A stretch of 44,257 nt of DNA from Deltaproteobacteria bacterium (lineage in GTDB: Bacteria > Desulfobacterota_D > UBA1144 > Nemesobacterales > CSP1-2), in contig JACPIY010000019.1 in the NCBI GenBank assembly GCA_016187835.1, positions 31,232-75,488 of the forward strand, written 5' to 3'. Positions 26,542 through 34,740 of the stretch are shown here, piece by piece; within the stretch, counting starts at the first letter, position 1; every line of letters begins with the position of its first letter. The position numbers and the translations under genes were made by a program. Below the pieces are notes generated by a model. That model was not told the origin of the DNA. It was given only the letters and a program-made list of their open reading frames with translations, and did not search any database.

Positions 26542-28044
26542 TTGACCAAGAGAGTAGCCCTAGGGCGTAGCCTCAAATCCCTTTTTTCACAAGAAGAAGA
26601 GGAATTAACCAGGAGAGCAATAGAGACATTAATAACCCCCTCAAATCCATCTCCCCAGATTTCTCAGAATCAGAAAATCTCTGAAACAAAAAAGATCGTC
26701 TGGGAAAATGTACTCGAGAGAATAAAGAAAAAATCAAATCCGCAGGTGTTTTTCTGGTTTGCCCCGCTCAAGTTCGTTTCACAAACAGAGGAATTCGTAA
26801 CGTTAAAAGCCAACAGTCAGTTTGACCGAGACTGGATCAACAACCATTACCTGGATTTCATAACCGACACGATAAATGAAGCTTACGACAGAAGATTAGA
26901 AGTCAAGATAATAGCAGAAAATGAGAGTTTGATTTCAATGCAGGAGGAATCAGAAGAACCCCGCTCCAGTGAAGCAAAGGAAGTAAACAAAGAAACCCTT
27001 TTTACAGGCTTTCTTAACCCAACTTATACCTTTGATAGATTTATCGTAGGGTCGAGCAACCAGTTCGCCCACGCTGCATCTATCGCAGTGGCAAGAAAGC
27101 CTGGTGAAGCATACAACCCTCTTTTTATATACGGCGGAGTAGGGCTTGGCAAAACGCACTTAATCAATGCAATCGGAAATTACATACTTAAAAACACGTC
27201 CCTTATAGCAAGGATATGCTGCATATCCGCCGAACACTTTACAAACCAGGTTATAAACAGCATAAAATCTAACAAGATGGAAGAATTTAGGAACAGGTAT
27301 CGTTTCGGTTGCGATGTGCTTCTCATTGATGACATACAATTTATTGCAGGAAAGGAAAGCACTCAGGAGGAATTCTTTCATACTTTCAATACCCTTTACG
27401 AATCAAAGAAACAGATAGTAATTACAAGCGATAAATCCCCTAGGGATATGTCCTATCTTGAAGAGAGATTGAGATCGAGATTTGAGTGGGGACTCATTAC
27501 AGATATTCAACCACCGGAGATAGAAACTAAGGTTGCAATCCTTAAGAACAAGGCGGAATCCGAGGGCGTAGCGCTTCCGAACGAAGTGGCGATTTACCTC
27601 GCAGAAAACATTACATCAAACATAAGAGAGCTCGAGGGAACCCTCATTAACATTATTGGGCATGCAAAGCTTCTAAATACGGAAATCAACATTGAGCTCG
27701 CCAGAGAGGCTTTGAAAAATATAATAAAAGAACAAGACAGAAGGATATTAAGCATAGAATCGATTCAAAAAGAAGTCGCAAACTTTTTTGGAATAAGAAT
27801 ACAGGATTTAAAGTCGGAGAGGAAACAAAAGAATATTGCAGTCCCAAGACAAATTGCCATGTATTTGGCAAGGAGATATACGGGAGCGTCCTTTCCCGAA
27901 ATAGGAGAAAAATTTGGGGGCAAAGACCACTCTACGGTAATACACGCCGTAAAAAAGATTGAGGCTATTATTGGGGAAGACTCCGCGCTTAGGAACACAA
28001 TAAACTCTGTATCAAGGAAAATTGAAACTAGCAGGAGTGGATAA
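26542..28044 (+). CDS. dnaA: Chromosomal replication initiator DnaA
   Basis: DnaA binds DnaA boxes and opens the origin in an ATP-dependent filament. The 500-residue protein has domain I (VWENVLERIKKKSNPQVFF, from about residue 53), a linker, domain III with P-loop GGVGLGKTHLINA near 198-210 and Walker B CDVLLIDDIQFIAGKES near 260, and domain IV with AMYLARRYTGASFPEIGEKF and DHSTVIHAVKKIE near 462. The start is TTG 26542-26544, with GGGAGGA 11 bases upstream. This gives an unusual ~50-residue extension (VALGRSLKSLFSQEEEE and so on) before domain I; no ATG start is available nearer to domain I. The origin and dnaN follow directly. Confidence 0.97.
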   Translation: MTKRVALGRSLKSLFSQEEEELTRRAIETLITPSNPSPQISQNQKISETKKIVWENVLERIKKKSNPQVFFWFAPLKFVSQTEEFVTLKANSQFDRDWINNHYLDFITDTINEAYDRRLEVKIIAENESLISMQEESEEPRSSEAKEVNKETLFTGFLNPTYTFDRFIVGSSNQFAHAASIAVARKPGEAYNPLFIYGGVGLGKTHLINAIGNYILKNTSLIARICCISAEHFTNQVINSIKSNKMEEFRNRYRFGCDVLLIDDIQFIAGKESTQEEFFHTFNTLYESKKQIVITSDKSPRDMSYLEERLRSRFEWGLITDIQPPEIETKVAILKNKAESEGVALPNEVAIYLAENITSNIRELEGTLINIIGHAKLLNTEINIELAREALKNIIKEQDRRILSIESIQKEVANFFGIRIQDLKSERKQKNIAVPRQIAMYLARRYTGASFPEIGEKFGGKDHSTVIHAVKKIEAIIGEDSALRNTINSVSRKIETSRSG

Positions 28045-28070
28045 TATGTATATAAACCTGTGGGAAATGC

Positions 28071-28220
28071 TGTGGATAAAATTGTGGATAAAAAACTTTG
28101 AAAAAATGTGGATATATCCAAGACCTTATCAACAGGGTTATCAACACAAAAAATGCAGCGTTATAAGTATATTAGAACACTTTTCCACAAATTCACACCC
28201 CCTACTACTACTACTATAAT
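28071..28220. other. Replication origin oriC: DnaA boxes, GC-rich step and DnaA-trios
   Basis: The 215-base dnaA-dnaN gap has TGTGGATAA at 28071-28079 and 28083-28091, TGTGGATAT at 28107-28115, TTATCAACA at 28126-28134 and 28138-28146, and TTTTCCACA at 28181-28189. The last box is followed by CACCCCC and then TAC TAC TAC TAC TAT AAT (28203-28220) running into an A/T-rich stretch. Box, short GC-rich step, DnaA-trio repeat and A/T-rich DNA in that order match the basal unwinding element described for bacterial origins. The trios lie about 40 bases before the dnaN start. Confidence 0.88.
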
Positions 28221-28259
28221 ATAAGTATATAAACACTCTATAATCAGGAGTAGAAGAAC

Positions 28260-29360
28260 ATGAAATTCAAAGTCGAAGCAATGAACCTATCGGAAAGGCT
28301 GGGTTTAATCCAGGGAATTGCTGAAAGGCGGGCAACAATGCCAGTTCTCTCTCATGTTTTGGTTTCTTCATCCAAAGACAAATTAGAACTCTCAGTAACC
28401 GATCTTGAAACCGCGATGAGTGCATCGTGCGGTGCAGCCGTTTTAAAAGAAGGCAGTCTTGCGATTCCTGCCAGAAAACTCTATGAGATTGTGAAAGAAC
28501 TTCCTCAAGGTGAGATCGAGTTTGAAGCTATTGGAAATCACTGGGTTCAGCTCAGGACTCCATCTGCGACATTTAAGATTGCAGGTCTTCCGAGTGAGGA
28601 TTTTCCCGCAATTCCCGAATTATCATCTGAGCATCTTTTCTCAGTCGAGAGTTCTGTGATAGATGATATGATAACAAAAACCATCTTTGCTGTTTCTCCA
28701 GATGATCTCAGGCGAAACCTTGCCGGTATTTATTTTCAGAAAACCGGAAAACACAACCTAAGACTTGTTGCCACTGATGGTCATCGCCTTTCTTTTGTTG
28801 AAAGGGATGTTAAGAGTGAAGTCAAGCTTGGGCGTGGTGTGGTAGTTCCAAAAAAGGGCGTGGCGGAACTGAGAAAGATAGTAAAGATAGCTGAGAATAT
28901 TAGTATTGGTTTTGGCAAAAACTTTTTTATAGCAGAGGGAGATGGGACTATTCTAATTGTGAGGCTTATTGACGCTGAATTTCCTGATTATAACCAGGTT
29001 ATTCCTGAGGTTACAAAAAGCAGTTTTCATGTGAAACAAGGCGAGTTTTTAAGCGCACTAAGACGGGTTTCTATACTTTCTTCAGACAAGACAAAAAGCG
29101 TTAAAGTAACTTTGAATAAAGGCGAGATGACCCTTGTTTCTGTATCTCCTGAGCTTGGAGAAGCCAAGGAGGTTGTGCCTATTGAATTTACGGGCGACTC
29201 TATTGAGCTCGGATTTAATGCAAGGTATCTGATGGATGTGTTAGAGGTTATAGGTGAGGAGACCGTTCACATGGGAATAACTGATGAGCTTAGTCCTGCG
29301 GTGATTAAGCCCGTTGGAGAACAGGTTTATATATCAGTTATTATGCCTATGCGAGTGTAG
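28260..29360 (+). CDS. dnaN: DNA polymerase III beta sliding clamp
   Basis: This is the ring-shaped clamp that tethers the replicase to DNA. The 366-residue protein is full length, with three repeated clamp domains: RRATMPVLSHVLVSS in the first, FAVSPDDLRRNLAGIYFQ and VATDGHRLSFVERDV in the second, and ELGFNARYLMDVLEVIG with the C-terminal PVGEQVYISVIMPMRV in the third. AGGAG at 28246-28250 is nine bases before the ATG. The dnaA-oriC-dnaN order is the standard bacterial origin context. Confidence 0.98.
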   Translation: MKFKVEAMNLSERLGLIQGIAERRATMPVLSHVLVSSSKDKLELSVTDLETAMSASCGAAVLKEGSLAIPARKLYEIVKELPQGEIEFEAIGNHWVQLRTPSATFKIAGLPSEDFPAIPELSSEHLFSVESSVIDDMITKTIFAVSPDDLRRNLAGIYFQKTGKHNLRLVATDGHRLSFVERDVKSEVKLGRGVVVPKKGVAELRKIVKIAENISIGFGKNFFIAEGDGTILIVRLIDAEFPDYNQVIPEVTKSSFHVKQGEFLSALRRVSILSSDKTKSVKVTLNKGEMTLVSVSPELGEAKEVVPIEFTGDSIELGFNARYLMDVLEVIGEETVHMGITDELSPAVIKPVGEQVYISVIMPMRV

Positions 29361-29370
29361 CCGATTTTAG

Positions 29371-29410
29371 ATTTCGGATTGGGGAATAAAAGGATTTTCA
29401 AATCCGAAAT
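29371..29410. repeat. Inverted repeat ATTTCGGATT / AATCCGAAAT
   Basis: Perfect ten-base arms at 29371-29380 and 29401-29410 flank a 20-base spacer between dnaN and comF. The palindrome would form a weak hairpin directly before the comF start. It resembles short dispersed AATCCGAAATC repeats. Confidence 0.6.
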
Positions 29411-29420
29411 TCACAATCAA

Positions 29421-30158
29421 ATGTTGGATCTTATCTTTCCGATTGTCTGTTCAATTTGCGAATCGGTATCAAAAGATGGTTTAGTTTGCAGCTTATGTTT
29501 GAAAGATATAAGATTTGTAAAAGGGCGGTTTACCTGTTTGAGGTGTGGAGTTCCTTTTGACCTTGCCGGGGTATCAAAAACATATTCATATTTTCCTTCG
29601 GAAGTTTCGATTTATGAACATCTTTGTGGAAGATGCCTTTTTGGGCAATTTTATTTTGATAAAGCTCGCTCGGTTGCCTTTTATGATGGTTTGCTTAGGG
29701 AAATGCTACACAAATTCAAGTACCAGGGAAAACTGAGTATTGGGGAGGTTCTTTCAGCTATTTTAATAGAGAACTTTCCTGATGATTTGGAAGTGCCTGA
29801 CCTTGTAATTCCTGTACCTCTTTACATTGACAGGTTGAGAAAAAGGGAATACAACCAGTCGGTAATTTTCGGAGTTAATCTATCTAAGTACTTGGGGGTT
29901 CCTATGGATCCTTTTGTGCTTAAGAGGATAAGAGATACAAAGCCGCAGTTTGAAATTAAAAGCGAAAACGAAAAAATAGAAAACGTCAGAGGGGCTTTTT
30001 CTATCGAAAATTTTGATAAAATTAAAAGAAAAGCCGTTTTACTCGTAGATGATATATTCACTACAGGGTCAACTATTAATGAGTGTGCTAGGATGCTTCT
30101 TCGGGCTGGAGCCTCTCGTGTTCAAGCTTTAACGCTGATGAGAGCTGTACAGAGTTAA
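29421..30158 (+). CDS. comF: ComF family phosphoribosyltransferase-like protein
   Basis: ComF-type proteins are needed for DNA uptake in competent bacteria. From ATG 29421 (MLDLIFPIVCSICESV) the protein has 245 residues. The N-terminal zinc-ribbon region shows CSIC, CSLC, CLRCGVPF and CGRC pairs. KFKYQGKLSIGEVL follows, and the C-terminal PRTase domain has VIPVPLYIDRLRKREYNQS and the PRPP loop VLLVDDIFTTGST near 206-218. A TTG at 29379 would extend it by 14 residues that derive from the palindrome, so the ATG is preferred. Together with comM this suggests natural transformation capacity. Confidence 0.93.
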   Translation: MLDLIFPIVCSICESVSKDGLVCSLCLKDIRFVKGRFTCLRCGVPFDLAGVSKTYSYFPSEVSIYEHLCGRCLFGQFYFDKARSVAFYDGLLREMLHKFKYQGKLSIGEVLSAILIENFPDDLEVPDLVIPVPLYIDRLRKREYNQSVIFGVNLSKYLGVPMDPFVLKRIRDTKPQFEIKSENEKIENVRGAFSIENFDKIKRKAVLLVDDIFTTGSTINECARMLLRAGASRVQALTLMRAVQS

Positions 30159-30258
30159 TTTAATTTGACTTTAAAAGTCATTTGCTTTAATATTTGTCGA
30201 TAATTAAGTTGTTTACTTAAATTGCAGTGTTTGATCTCGTATTATTTCGAGCCGCCTT

Positions 30259-30385
30259 ATTTCTTGCGTACTGCGCAAGAAATGGTAATAAACAATATAG
30301 GTCAAACGAAGATAAGATAGTATTTGATGCGGCTTTATCTCTTGGGCAGTTTGCAAGAGATGTAAATTAACAGTTCGCATCAAAT
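30259..30385. repeat. Hairpin plus nested palindrome between comF and gspL
   Basis: ATTTCTTGCG (30259-30268) and CGCAAGAAAT (30274-30283) form a perfect ten-pair stem with a five-base loop. Next, ATTTGATGCG (30322-30331) pairs with CGCATCAAAT (30376-30385), enclosing a second stem ATCTCTTG (30337-30344) with CAAGAGAT (30354-30361). A variant of the right arm (AGCATCGAATGGAAA) recurs at 30417-30431. No gene is seen in 30159-30437. Confidence 0.7.
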
Positions 30386-30437
30386 GGAAATAAGGTGGTA
30401 TTGGGATGCGCAGTTAGCATCGAATGGAAAAAAATGG

Positions 30438-31934
30438 ATGTACGGTAAATTCGTTGGACTCGATATAGGAACCGACTCTATAAAGGTTGCTCTCGTAAAA
30501 AGAGGGCTTAAGGACACGAAACTACTTCAGACTATAAGGCTTAGGACTCCCAAATCCTCTGAAGAAATTTCGGAAAAAATTAAGACAGTTTTTACAGAAA
30601 ATTCTCTTCCCAGGACTGATATAGCTACATCGCTTCCGAATAATCCTATTTCCATCAGAGTCCTTAGTTTCCCATTTTCAGATCCTAAAAAGATTGAACA
30701 AGTCTATGAATTTGAACTGGAAAATATATCTACTTTTGATCCTGTGGACAAGTTCCACGGACATCATATCGTCAAAACTGAAAACGGAAGCGAGGCCCTA
30801 GTCTCTATGTTTGAGAACGAACATATTAGAGACTTAATCGCTATTTGCGATGAGGGAGGAGTTGATCCAAAAATTGTAACGTTCGGTCCTTTAGCTTTTA
30901 GCTCACTGGATGGTTTTCTTACCCAGGAAAGACCGCTGATTTTAATAGATATCGGAGCTTCCAGGATGAGCTTTTCTTTATTTGATAAGGGAGGAATAAA
31001 ACGCGTAAGGTCTTCGTCAAAAGCCGGGGACGCGGTTACCGAGTCTATATCTAGAACTCTCAGTGTTTCTTTTGAAGAGGCTGAGGCTATAAAGTTTGAA
31101 GGGCTGAAGGGCTATAAAGTTGGGGTTGTAGTAGAGGAGGCATTGGGACCATTATTTAGCGAGATAAAAAAGACGGTGCAGTTTTTTGAAATGGAGGTAA
31201 AAGAGGAAATCAAAACTGTGCTTCTTTCAGGTGGAATGTCGTTAATGGCGGGCATAACCGATTATCTCGGAAAGGAGCTAACAAAGGATGTAAAAAGTCT
31301 TTTTATCCCGGAACTGGGAGATAATTCTCCCCTTTTTGCCGAGTCGTTTGCCCTTGCTTTATATGGGAGTGCTTTGAAAAAGGGCAGCCTTAATCTGAGA
31401 AAGGGGGAATTTAAGTACACTGGGAAGAACGAAGAACTTAGAAGAATATTTGTAGTGCCAGCTGTTCTTTTTTCCATTCTCGTATTATTATTGCTTTATC
31501 ACTCAGGGGTGGAATATTTTGAGCGTAAGGATAGATTAGTGGAAATGGAAGCCCAGATTGAACGAACTGTAAAGGACACCTTTCCCGACGTAAGAGTGAT
31601 TCCAAAGCCGGTTGCCTTTATGGAGAGTGAGGTTAAAAAGGTAAGGGATCAGTTAGGGTTGATTGAAGGAATTCGAGGAGGATCTACGCCGCTAGAGATT
31701 TTAAAACACATATCTGCGAGTATTTCTCCTAGCGTAAAATTAACAGTGAATGAGGTCAATTTTGTAGATGATGCAACTGTAAAGATTCTCGGTAAGTGTG
31801 GTTCGTACGATGAAGTTGCAAAGATTGAAAAAGCTCTTTCCGGCTCAGAGGCTTTTAAAAAGGTAATCAGGGACTCAACAGAGACGGCGGTGAATAACAC
31901 TGTTAAATTTCAAATATCTCTGCTGCTTAAGTAA
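30438..31934 (+). CDS. gspL: Type II secretion GspL / PilM-like assembly ATPase-fold protein
   Basis: This is a bitopic inner-membrane platform protein of the type II secretion system. From ATG 30438 (MYGKFVGLDIGTDSIKVALV) it has 499 residues. The N-terminal actin-like fold (PilM/GspL cytoplasmic domain) has the phosphate motifs FVGLDIGTDSIKVAL, LILIDIGASRMSFSLF and VLLSGGMSLMAGI. A membrane helix follows at about 338-357 (FVVPAVLFSILVLLLLYHSG) and then a periplasmic ferredoxin-like PilN/GspL domain (VKILGKCGSYDEVAKIEKAL). An upstream ATG at 30384 adds 18 residues encoded by the palindromic region. The next gene (GspM-like) starts immediately after its stop codon. Confidence 0.82.
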   Translation: MYGKFVGLDIGTDSIKVALVKRGLKDTKLLQTIRLRTPKSSEEISEKIKTVFTENSLPRTDIATSLPNNPISIRVLSFPFSDPKKIEQVYEFELENISTFDPVDKFHGHHIVKTENGSEALVSMFENEHIRDLIAICDEGGVDPKIVTFGPLAFSSLDGFLTQERPLILIDIGASRMSFSLFDKGGIKRVRSSSKAGDAVTESISRTLSVSFEEAEAIKFEGLKGYKVGVVVEEALGPLFSEIKKTVQFFEMEVKEEIKTVLLSGGMSLMAGITDYLGKELTKDVKSLFIPELGDNSPLFAESFALALYGSALKKGSLNLRKGEFKYTGKNEELRRIFVVPAVLFSILVLLLLYHSGVEYFERKDRLVEMEAQIERTVKDTFPDVRVIPKPVAFMESEVKKVRDQLGLIEGIRGGSTPLEILKHISASISPSVKLTVNEVNFVDDATVKILGKCGSYDEVAKIEKALSGSEAFKKVIRDSTETAVNNTVKFQISLLLK

Positions 31935-32525
31935 ATGGATAAGAATACTATTTCCGAGATTGTAAAAAATCTTAAAAACCAGTTTAATGAAAGGTTTCAG
32001 CGAATCCTTGCCTCTGACAGAGATAGGAAAGCTCTAATTTTAGGTGCAATAGGGATTTCGATACTGGTTATTTATTTAATCTTTCATTCCTTTTCCTCAG
32101 GAGGCGCAAGACTTGTGAAAAAGGCGGAGACCCTAGAGGCGGACCTTAAGAAAATCGAATCTCTCCGTAGCGAGTACATACAATCGAAGCGTAGAATAGA
32201 TGAAGTAACAAGCAATATAAAATCGGAAGACGAAGCATTAATTTCCGTAGTTGAAAAAGTACTAATAGATGCCCAGGTTGAAAGAGGAAGTTTTTCCATA
32301 AATTCCCGAACGGACACGACAGGGGATTTGTACGACGAGAAGAGTGTTGACATCGAAATAAAGAAGCTTCCACTTAACAAAGCGGTGGATGTGCTATACA
32401 AAATTCAGACGAACCCCAGTTTTCTTAAGGTGTCAAAACTTCGCATTAGGACAAGGTTTGATAATTCCAGTTTGATGGATGCATCATTTCGTGTATCTAC
32501 TTTTAAATTCAAACAGGTGACTTAA
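31935..32525 (+). CDS. gspM: Type II secretion GspM-like protein
   Basis: The 196-residue bitopic protein has a short cytoplasmic N-terminus, a membrane helix at about 32-52 (ALILGAIGISILVIYLIFHS), a periplasmic coiled coil (KKAETLEADLKKIESLRSEY) and a C-terminal alpha/beta domain (VDIEIKKLPLNKAVDVLYKI). This is the GspM/PilO layout; GspM partners GspL in the secretion platform. Its ATG directly abuts the gspL stop and its own stop is one base before the next ATG. Assignment rests more on layout and neighbours than on primary sequence. Confidence 0.75.
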   Translation: MDKNTISEIVKNLKNQFNERFQRILASDRDRKALILGAIGISILVIYLIFHSFSSGGARLVKKAETLEADLKKIESLRSEYIQSKRRIDEVTSNIKSEDEALISVVEKVLIDAQVERGSFSINSRTDTTGDLYDEKSVDIEIKKLPLNKAVDVLYKIQTNPSFLKVSKLRIRTRFDNSSLMDASFRVSTFKFKQVT

Positions 32526-32526
32526 A

Positions 32527-33432
32527 ATGAGAGAAAAGATAGTGAAATCAAAGCACTTTGTTCCATCTTGTTATTCGCTCTTTTTTGTAATAGTTTTTTT
32601 GGTCTCCTTTTACCTGACGTTTCCTGTCGAGAGTTTTAGACAGAGGATAATAAGCGAGATTGAAACGAGAACTCCTTTTAAGGCTGATATAAAAAAGGTA
32701 AACATTTCTCCAATCTTTTCCCTTAATATACATAACATGAAGCTCTATAAGGCTGAGAAACAATTACTGAACATTGATGAGTTGAAGATAAGGCCATCGC
32801 TTTTCAGTCTTTTTTTCGGCACCTTAAATCTCCCTTTTAAGGCCTGTGTATTAGGAGGGGAGACGATCGGTACTCTTATTTACAGTAAAAGAACGAAACA
32901 CATAGAAAGAGCGGAAGCAAAGATAACTAGTGTAAAAGTAGAGAAGATTACGCCGTTCATTCCTGCTAACCTAGGTAATAAAAGACTTTCGATGCAGGGG
33001 TTTCTTGAGGGGAATTTTTCTATTGCCTTCAATCCTGAGCCTCAAGGTGACTTTGCATTTGATATAAGCAAGTTGGGGATTAAAAATTTAAGGGTCAGGG
33101 GTTTCTTGTTTCCTGAATTTATTAATATGGAATCCAGTTTTAAGGGAAAAATCGAAAACGAAGTAACCAAAATCGAAGATTTGAAATTAGAAGGAGACGG
33201 TCTTGACCTTGTGATTGTGGGCACCATGCCGCTTCTTTGGAAGGTCAAAAGGGGAGGGGTGATTGACCTTGGACTGAAGCTTCAGTTAACAGGACCCAAG
33301 TTTGCAGTATTCAAGAGGGTTTTGGCACCTTATCTGGTACCTCAAGGCAATGGAATACTTGGAGGAAAGATTGCGGGGACATTCCATAACCCCAGGTTGG
33401 TAAAAGATTTGAATAATCCGAATACTCAGTGA
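32527..33432 (+). CDS. gspN: Type II secretion GspN-like protein
   Basis: The 301-residue protein has an N-terminal membrane anchor (YSLFFVIVFLVSFYLTFPVE) followed by an AsmA/GspN-like beta-rich repeat region: NIHNMKLYKAEKQLLNIDEL, FSLFFGTLNLPFKACVLGG and GGVIDLGLKLQLTGPKF. It ends NPRLVKDLNN, as GspN proteins tend to (G-x-L-xxP). Third gene of the gspL-gspM-gspN set, with start codons directly following the stops. GspC-K, O and the gspD secretin are not in the window. Confidence 0.78.
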   Translation: MREKIVKSKHFVPSCYSLFFVIVFLVSFYLTFPVESFRQRIISEIETRTPFKADIKKVNISPIFSLNIHNMKLYKAEKQLLNIDELKIRPSLFSLFFGTLNLPFKACVLGGETIGTLIYSKRTKHIERAEAKITSVKVEKITPFIPANLGNKRLSMQGFLEGNFSIAFNPEPQGDFAFDISKLGIKNLRVRGFLFPEFINMESSFKGKIENEVTKIEDLKLEGDGLDLVIVGTMPLLWKVKRGGVIDLGLKLQLTGPKFAVFKRVLAPYLVPQGNGILGGKIAGTFHNPRLVKDLNNPNTQ

Positions 33433-33465
33433 AGCCTTTTCCATAACCATCGTAAAATATTTTCC

Positions 33466-33732
33466 ATGAGTGAAAAAGAATTAGAAAGAAAACTGCGAGA
33501 CGAAGGCTTTTCTAATATTTTTGTCTGGCTAGACCGTCCAAATGCCTTTTATCCTGACCATACCCATTCCGGCATCACAGCTCATATAGTCTTGGAAGGC
33601 GAGATTACCGTGACCTCGGAAGGAATTACCAAAACCTATAAGTCCGGTGATAGGTTTGATGTCCCCGCAGGAGCCATTCATTCAGCTAAAATTGGATCTG
33701 AAGGGTGCCGTTATATTATCGGTGAAAAGTAA
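33466..33732 (+). CDS. Small cupin-domain protein
   Basis: The 88-residue single cupin has the first metal motif in YPDHTHSGITAHIVLEGEIT and the second in SGDRFDVPAGAIHSAKIG. It probably binds a divalent metal through the His residues; substrate unknown. It starts 33 bases after gspN without a clear ribosome-binding site. The stop codon lies within a long-loop hairpin (AAAAGTAAC 33725-33733 with GTTACTTTT 33756-33764). Confidence 0.87.
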   Translation: MSEKELERKLRDEGFSNIFVWLDRPNAFYPDHTHSGITAHIVLEGEITVTSEGITKTYKSGDRFDVPAGAIHSAKIGSEGCRYIIGEK

Positions 33733-33764
33733 CTGCGTCGATTTTGTGGAGGCTTGTTACTTTT
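33725..33764 (+). terminator. Possible terminator after the cupin gene
   Basis: AAAAGTAAC (33725-33733) and GTTACTTTT (33756-33764) form a nine-pair stem with a 22-base loop, ending in a T-run. The stem is A/T-rich and the loop long, so strength is doubtful. Confidence 0.35.
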
Positions 33765-33848
33765 CTTAAACTTTATTAAATATCCATCTATCGTATTATT
33801 GAAGCTTTTCTTTTTCTTGTGCTATTCTACTCTGAGGAGGTACAAGAG

Positions 33849-34367
33849 ATGGAAAAGAGATTCTTATTTAAAGCAATGCTTGTGTTTTTAATTCTTCTAT
33901 TTACTTTTTCGGTGAGGGCAGAAAAGAAAGAAGATAAAGACGAAGAAGAGGAAATGTTGATAAGTGGGGTGGGATTTGACCCGCAGGCACAGACCCCTGT
34001 TGTGCTTCTATCGGATAAAAAGCGTAAAAGGGTGCTTCCAATCTGGATAGGTTTTTGTGAAGCAAGGTCAATAGAGCTTGGCCTCTCCGGTGAAATAGCC
34101 CCTCGTCCTCTTACCTATGATTTGGTTGCGGCAATCGTAAGAACAATGAAGGGTAAGGTCGAAAGAATTGTCATAGTTGACCTTCGCGATCAGGTTTTTT
34201 ATGCCCAGGTAGAGGTCTCCGCTAACGGGACGGTTTCGAAAATAGATGCGCGTCCAAGCGATGCCATTGCACTTGCCTTTCGAATGGGTGCCTCAATATT
34301 TGTTAAGAAATCCGTACTTGAAAAGGCAACTGCTGATGATACTAAGGAGGAGAAAAGGGGAACGTAG
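33849..34367 (+). CDS. Bifunctional nuclease (BFN/DUF151) domain protein with signal peptide
   Basis: From ATG 33849, with GAGGAGGT nine bases upstream, the protein has 172 residues. An N-terminal hydrophobic signal (AMLVFLILLFTFSVRA) is followed by a charged linker (EKKEDKDEEEE). The BFN domain follows: MLISGVGFDPQAQTPVVLL, RVLPIWIGFCEARSIELGL, RPLTYDLVAAIVRTMKG and KIDARPSDAIALAFRMGA. The PSDAIALA segment is the domain's signature. Most BFN proteins are cytoplasmic, so an exported form is slightly unusual. An upstream ATG-less extension to 33819 is not needed. Confidence 0.88.
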   Translation: MEKRFLFKAMLVFLILLFTFSVRAEKKEDKDEEEEMLISGVGFDPQAQTPVVLLSDKKRKRVLPIWIGFCEARSIELGLSGEIAPRPLTYDLVAAIVRTMKGKVERIVIVDLRDQVFYAQVEVSANGTVSKIDARPSDAIALAFRMGASIFVKKSVLEKATADDTKEEKRGT

Positions 34368-34386
34368 CGGATTTCATTTTAAAAAA

Positions 34387-34471
34387 TAGCCACAGAGGGC
34401 ACAGAGTTCACGGAGAAAAGAAAGAGAAATATTGTTTGTTTTTCTCTCTGTACTCTCTGGGTTCTTTGTGA
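34387..34471. repeat. Dispersed palindromic repeat, CCACAGAG family, copy 3
   Basis: TAGCCACAGAGGGCACAGAG at the left continues into TTCACGGAGA. The right arm reads TCTCTGTACTCTCTGGGTTC and ends with TTTGTGAC. Same family as 3072-3157 and 7144-7207. Confidence 0.78.
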
Positions 34472-34548
34472 CAAATCTTGTAATCTGAAATCAATTGACA
34501 TTCTCTTTTCCTATTGCTATCCTTGTCTTCAAATTTCATTTTATAGAG

Positions 34549-34732
34549 CCCACAAATTGGCACAGACTTCGTCGTGAGCTCAGTCGAGCGATGGACACAA
34601 ATGAAAAGAAAATTTGTATTTTTTGATTAGGAATAAATCTTTGCTGTAGGGGCAGGCTTGAAACCTGCCCCTACTTTATTTCAGATAGAGAAATCATCCT
34701 ATTCGTGTAAATTTGTGTTAATCAGTGGCTAA
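34549..34732. repeat. Composite repeat block upstream of pheA
   Basis: The left piece has CCCACAAATTGGCACAGA and ATGGACACAAATGAAAAG. The right piece reads ATTCGTGTAAATTTGTGTTA followed by ATCAGTGGCTAA, which is roughly the inverse of the left. A strong hairpin, GTAGGGGCAGG with CCTGCCCCTAC (34646-34674), sits between them. The whole 373-base gap 34368-34740 is made of such repeats and holds no gene. Confidence 0.65.
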
Positions 34733-34740
34733 ATGTTAAT

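Noticed and set aside
28022-28219. A small ORF between dnaA and dnaN
   Set aside because: It reads across the DnaA boxes and DnaA-trios, so its codons are explained by the origin sequence. It has no protein-like character.
34646-34674. Rho-independent terminator
   Set aside because: The stem is strong but followed only by TTTATT, lies nearly 280 bases behind the preceding gene and is nested in repeat sequence. It is better explained as a dispersed palindrome.
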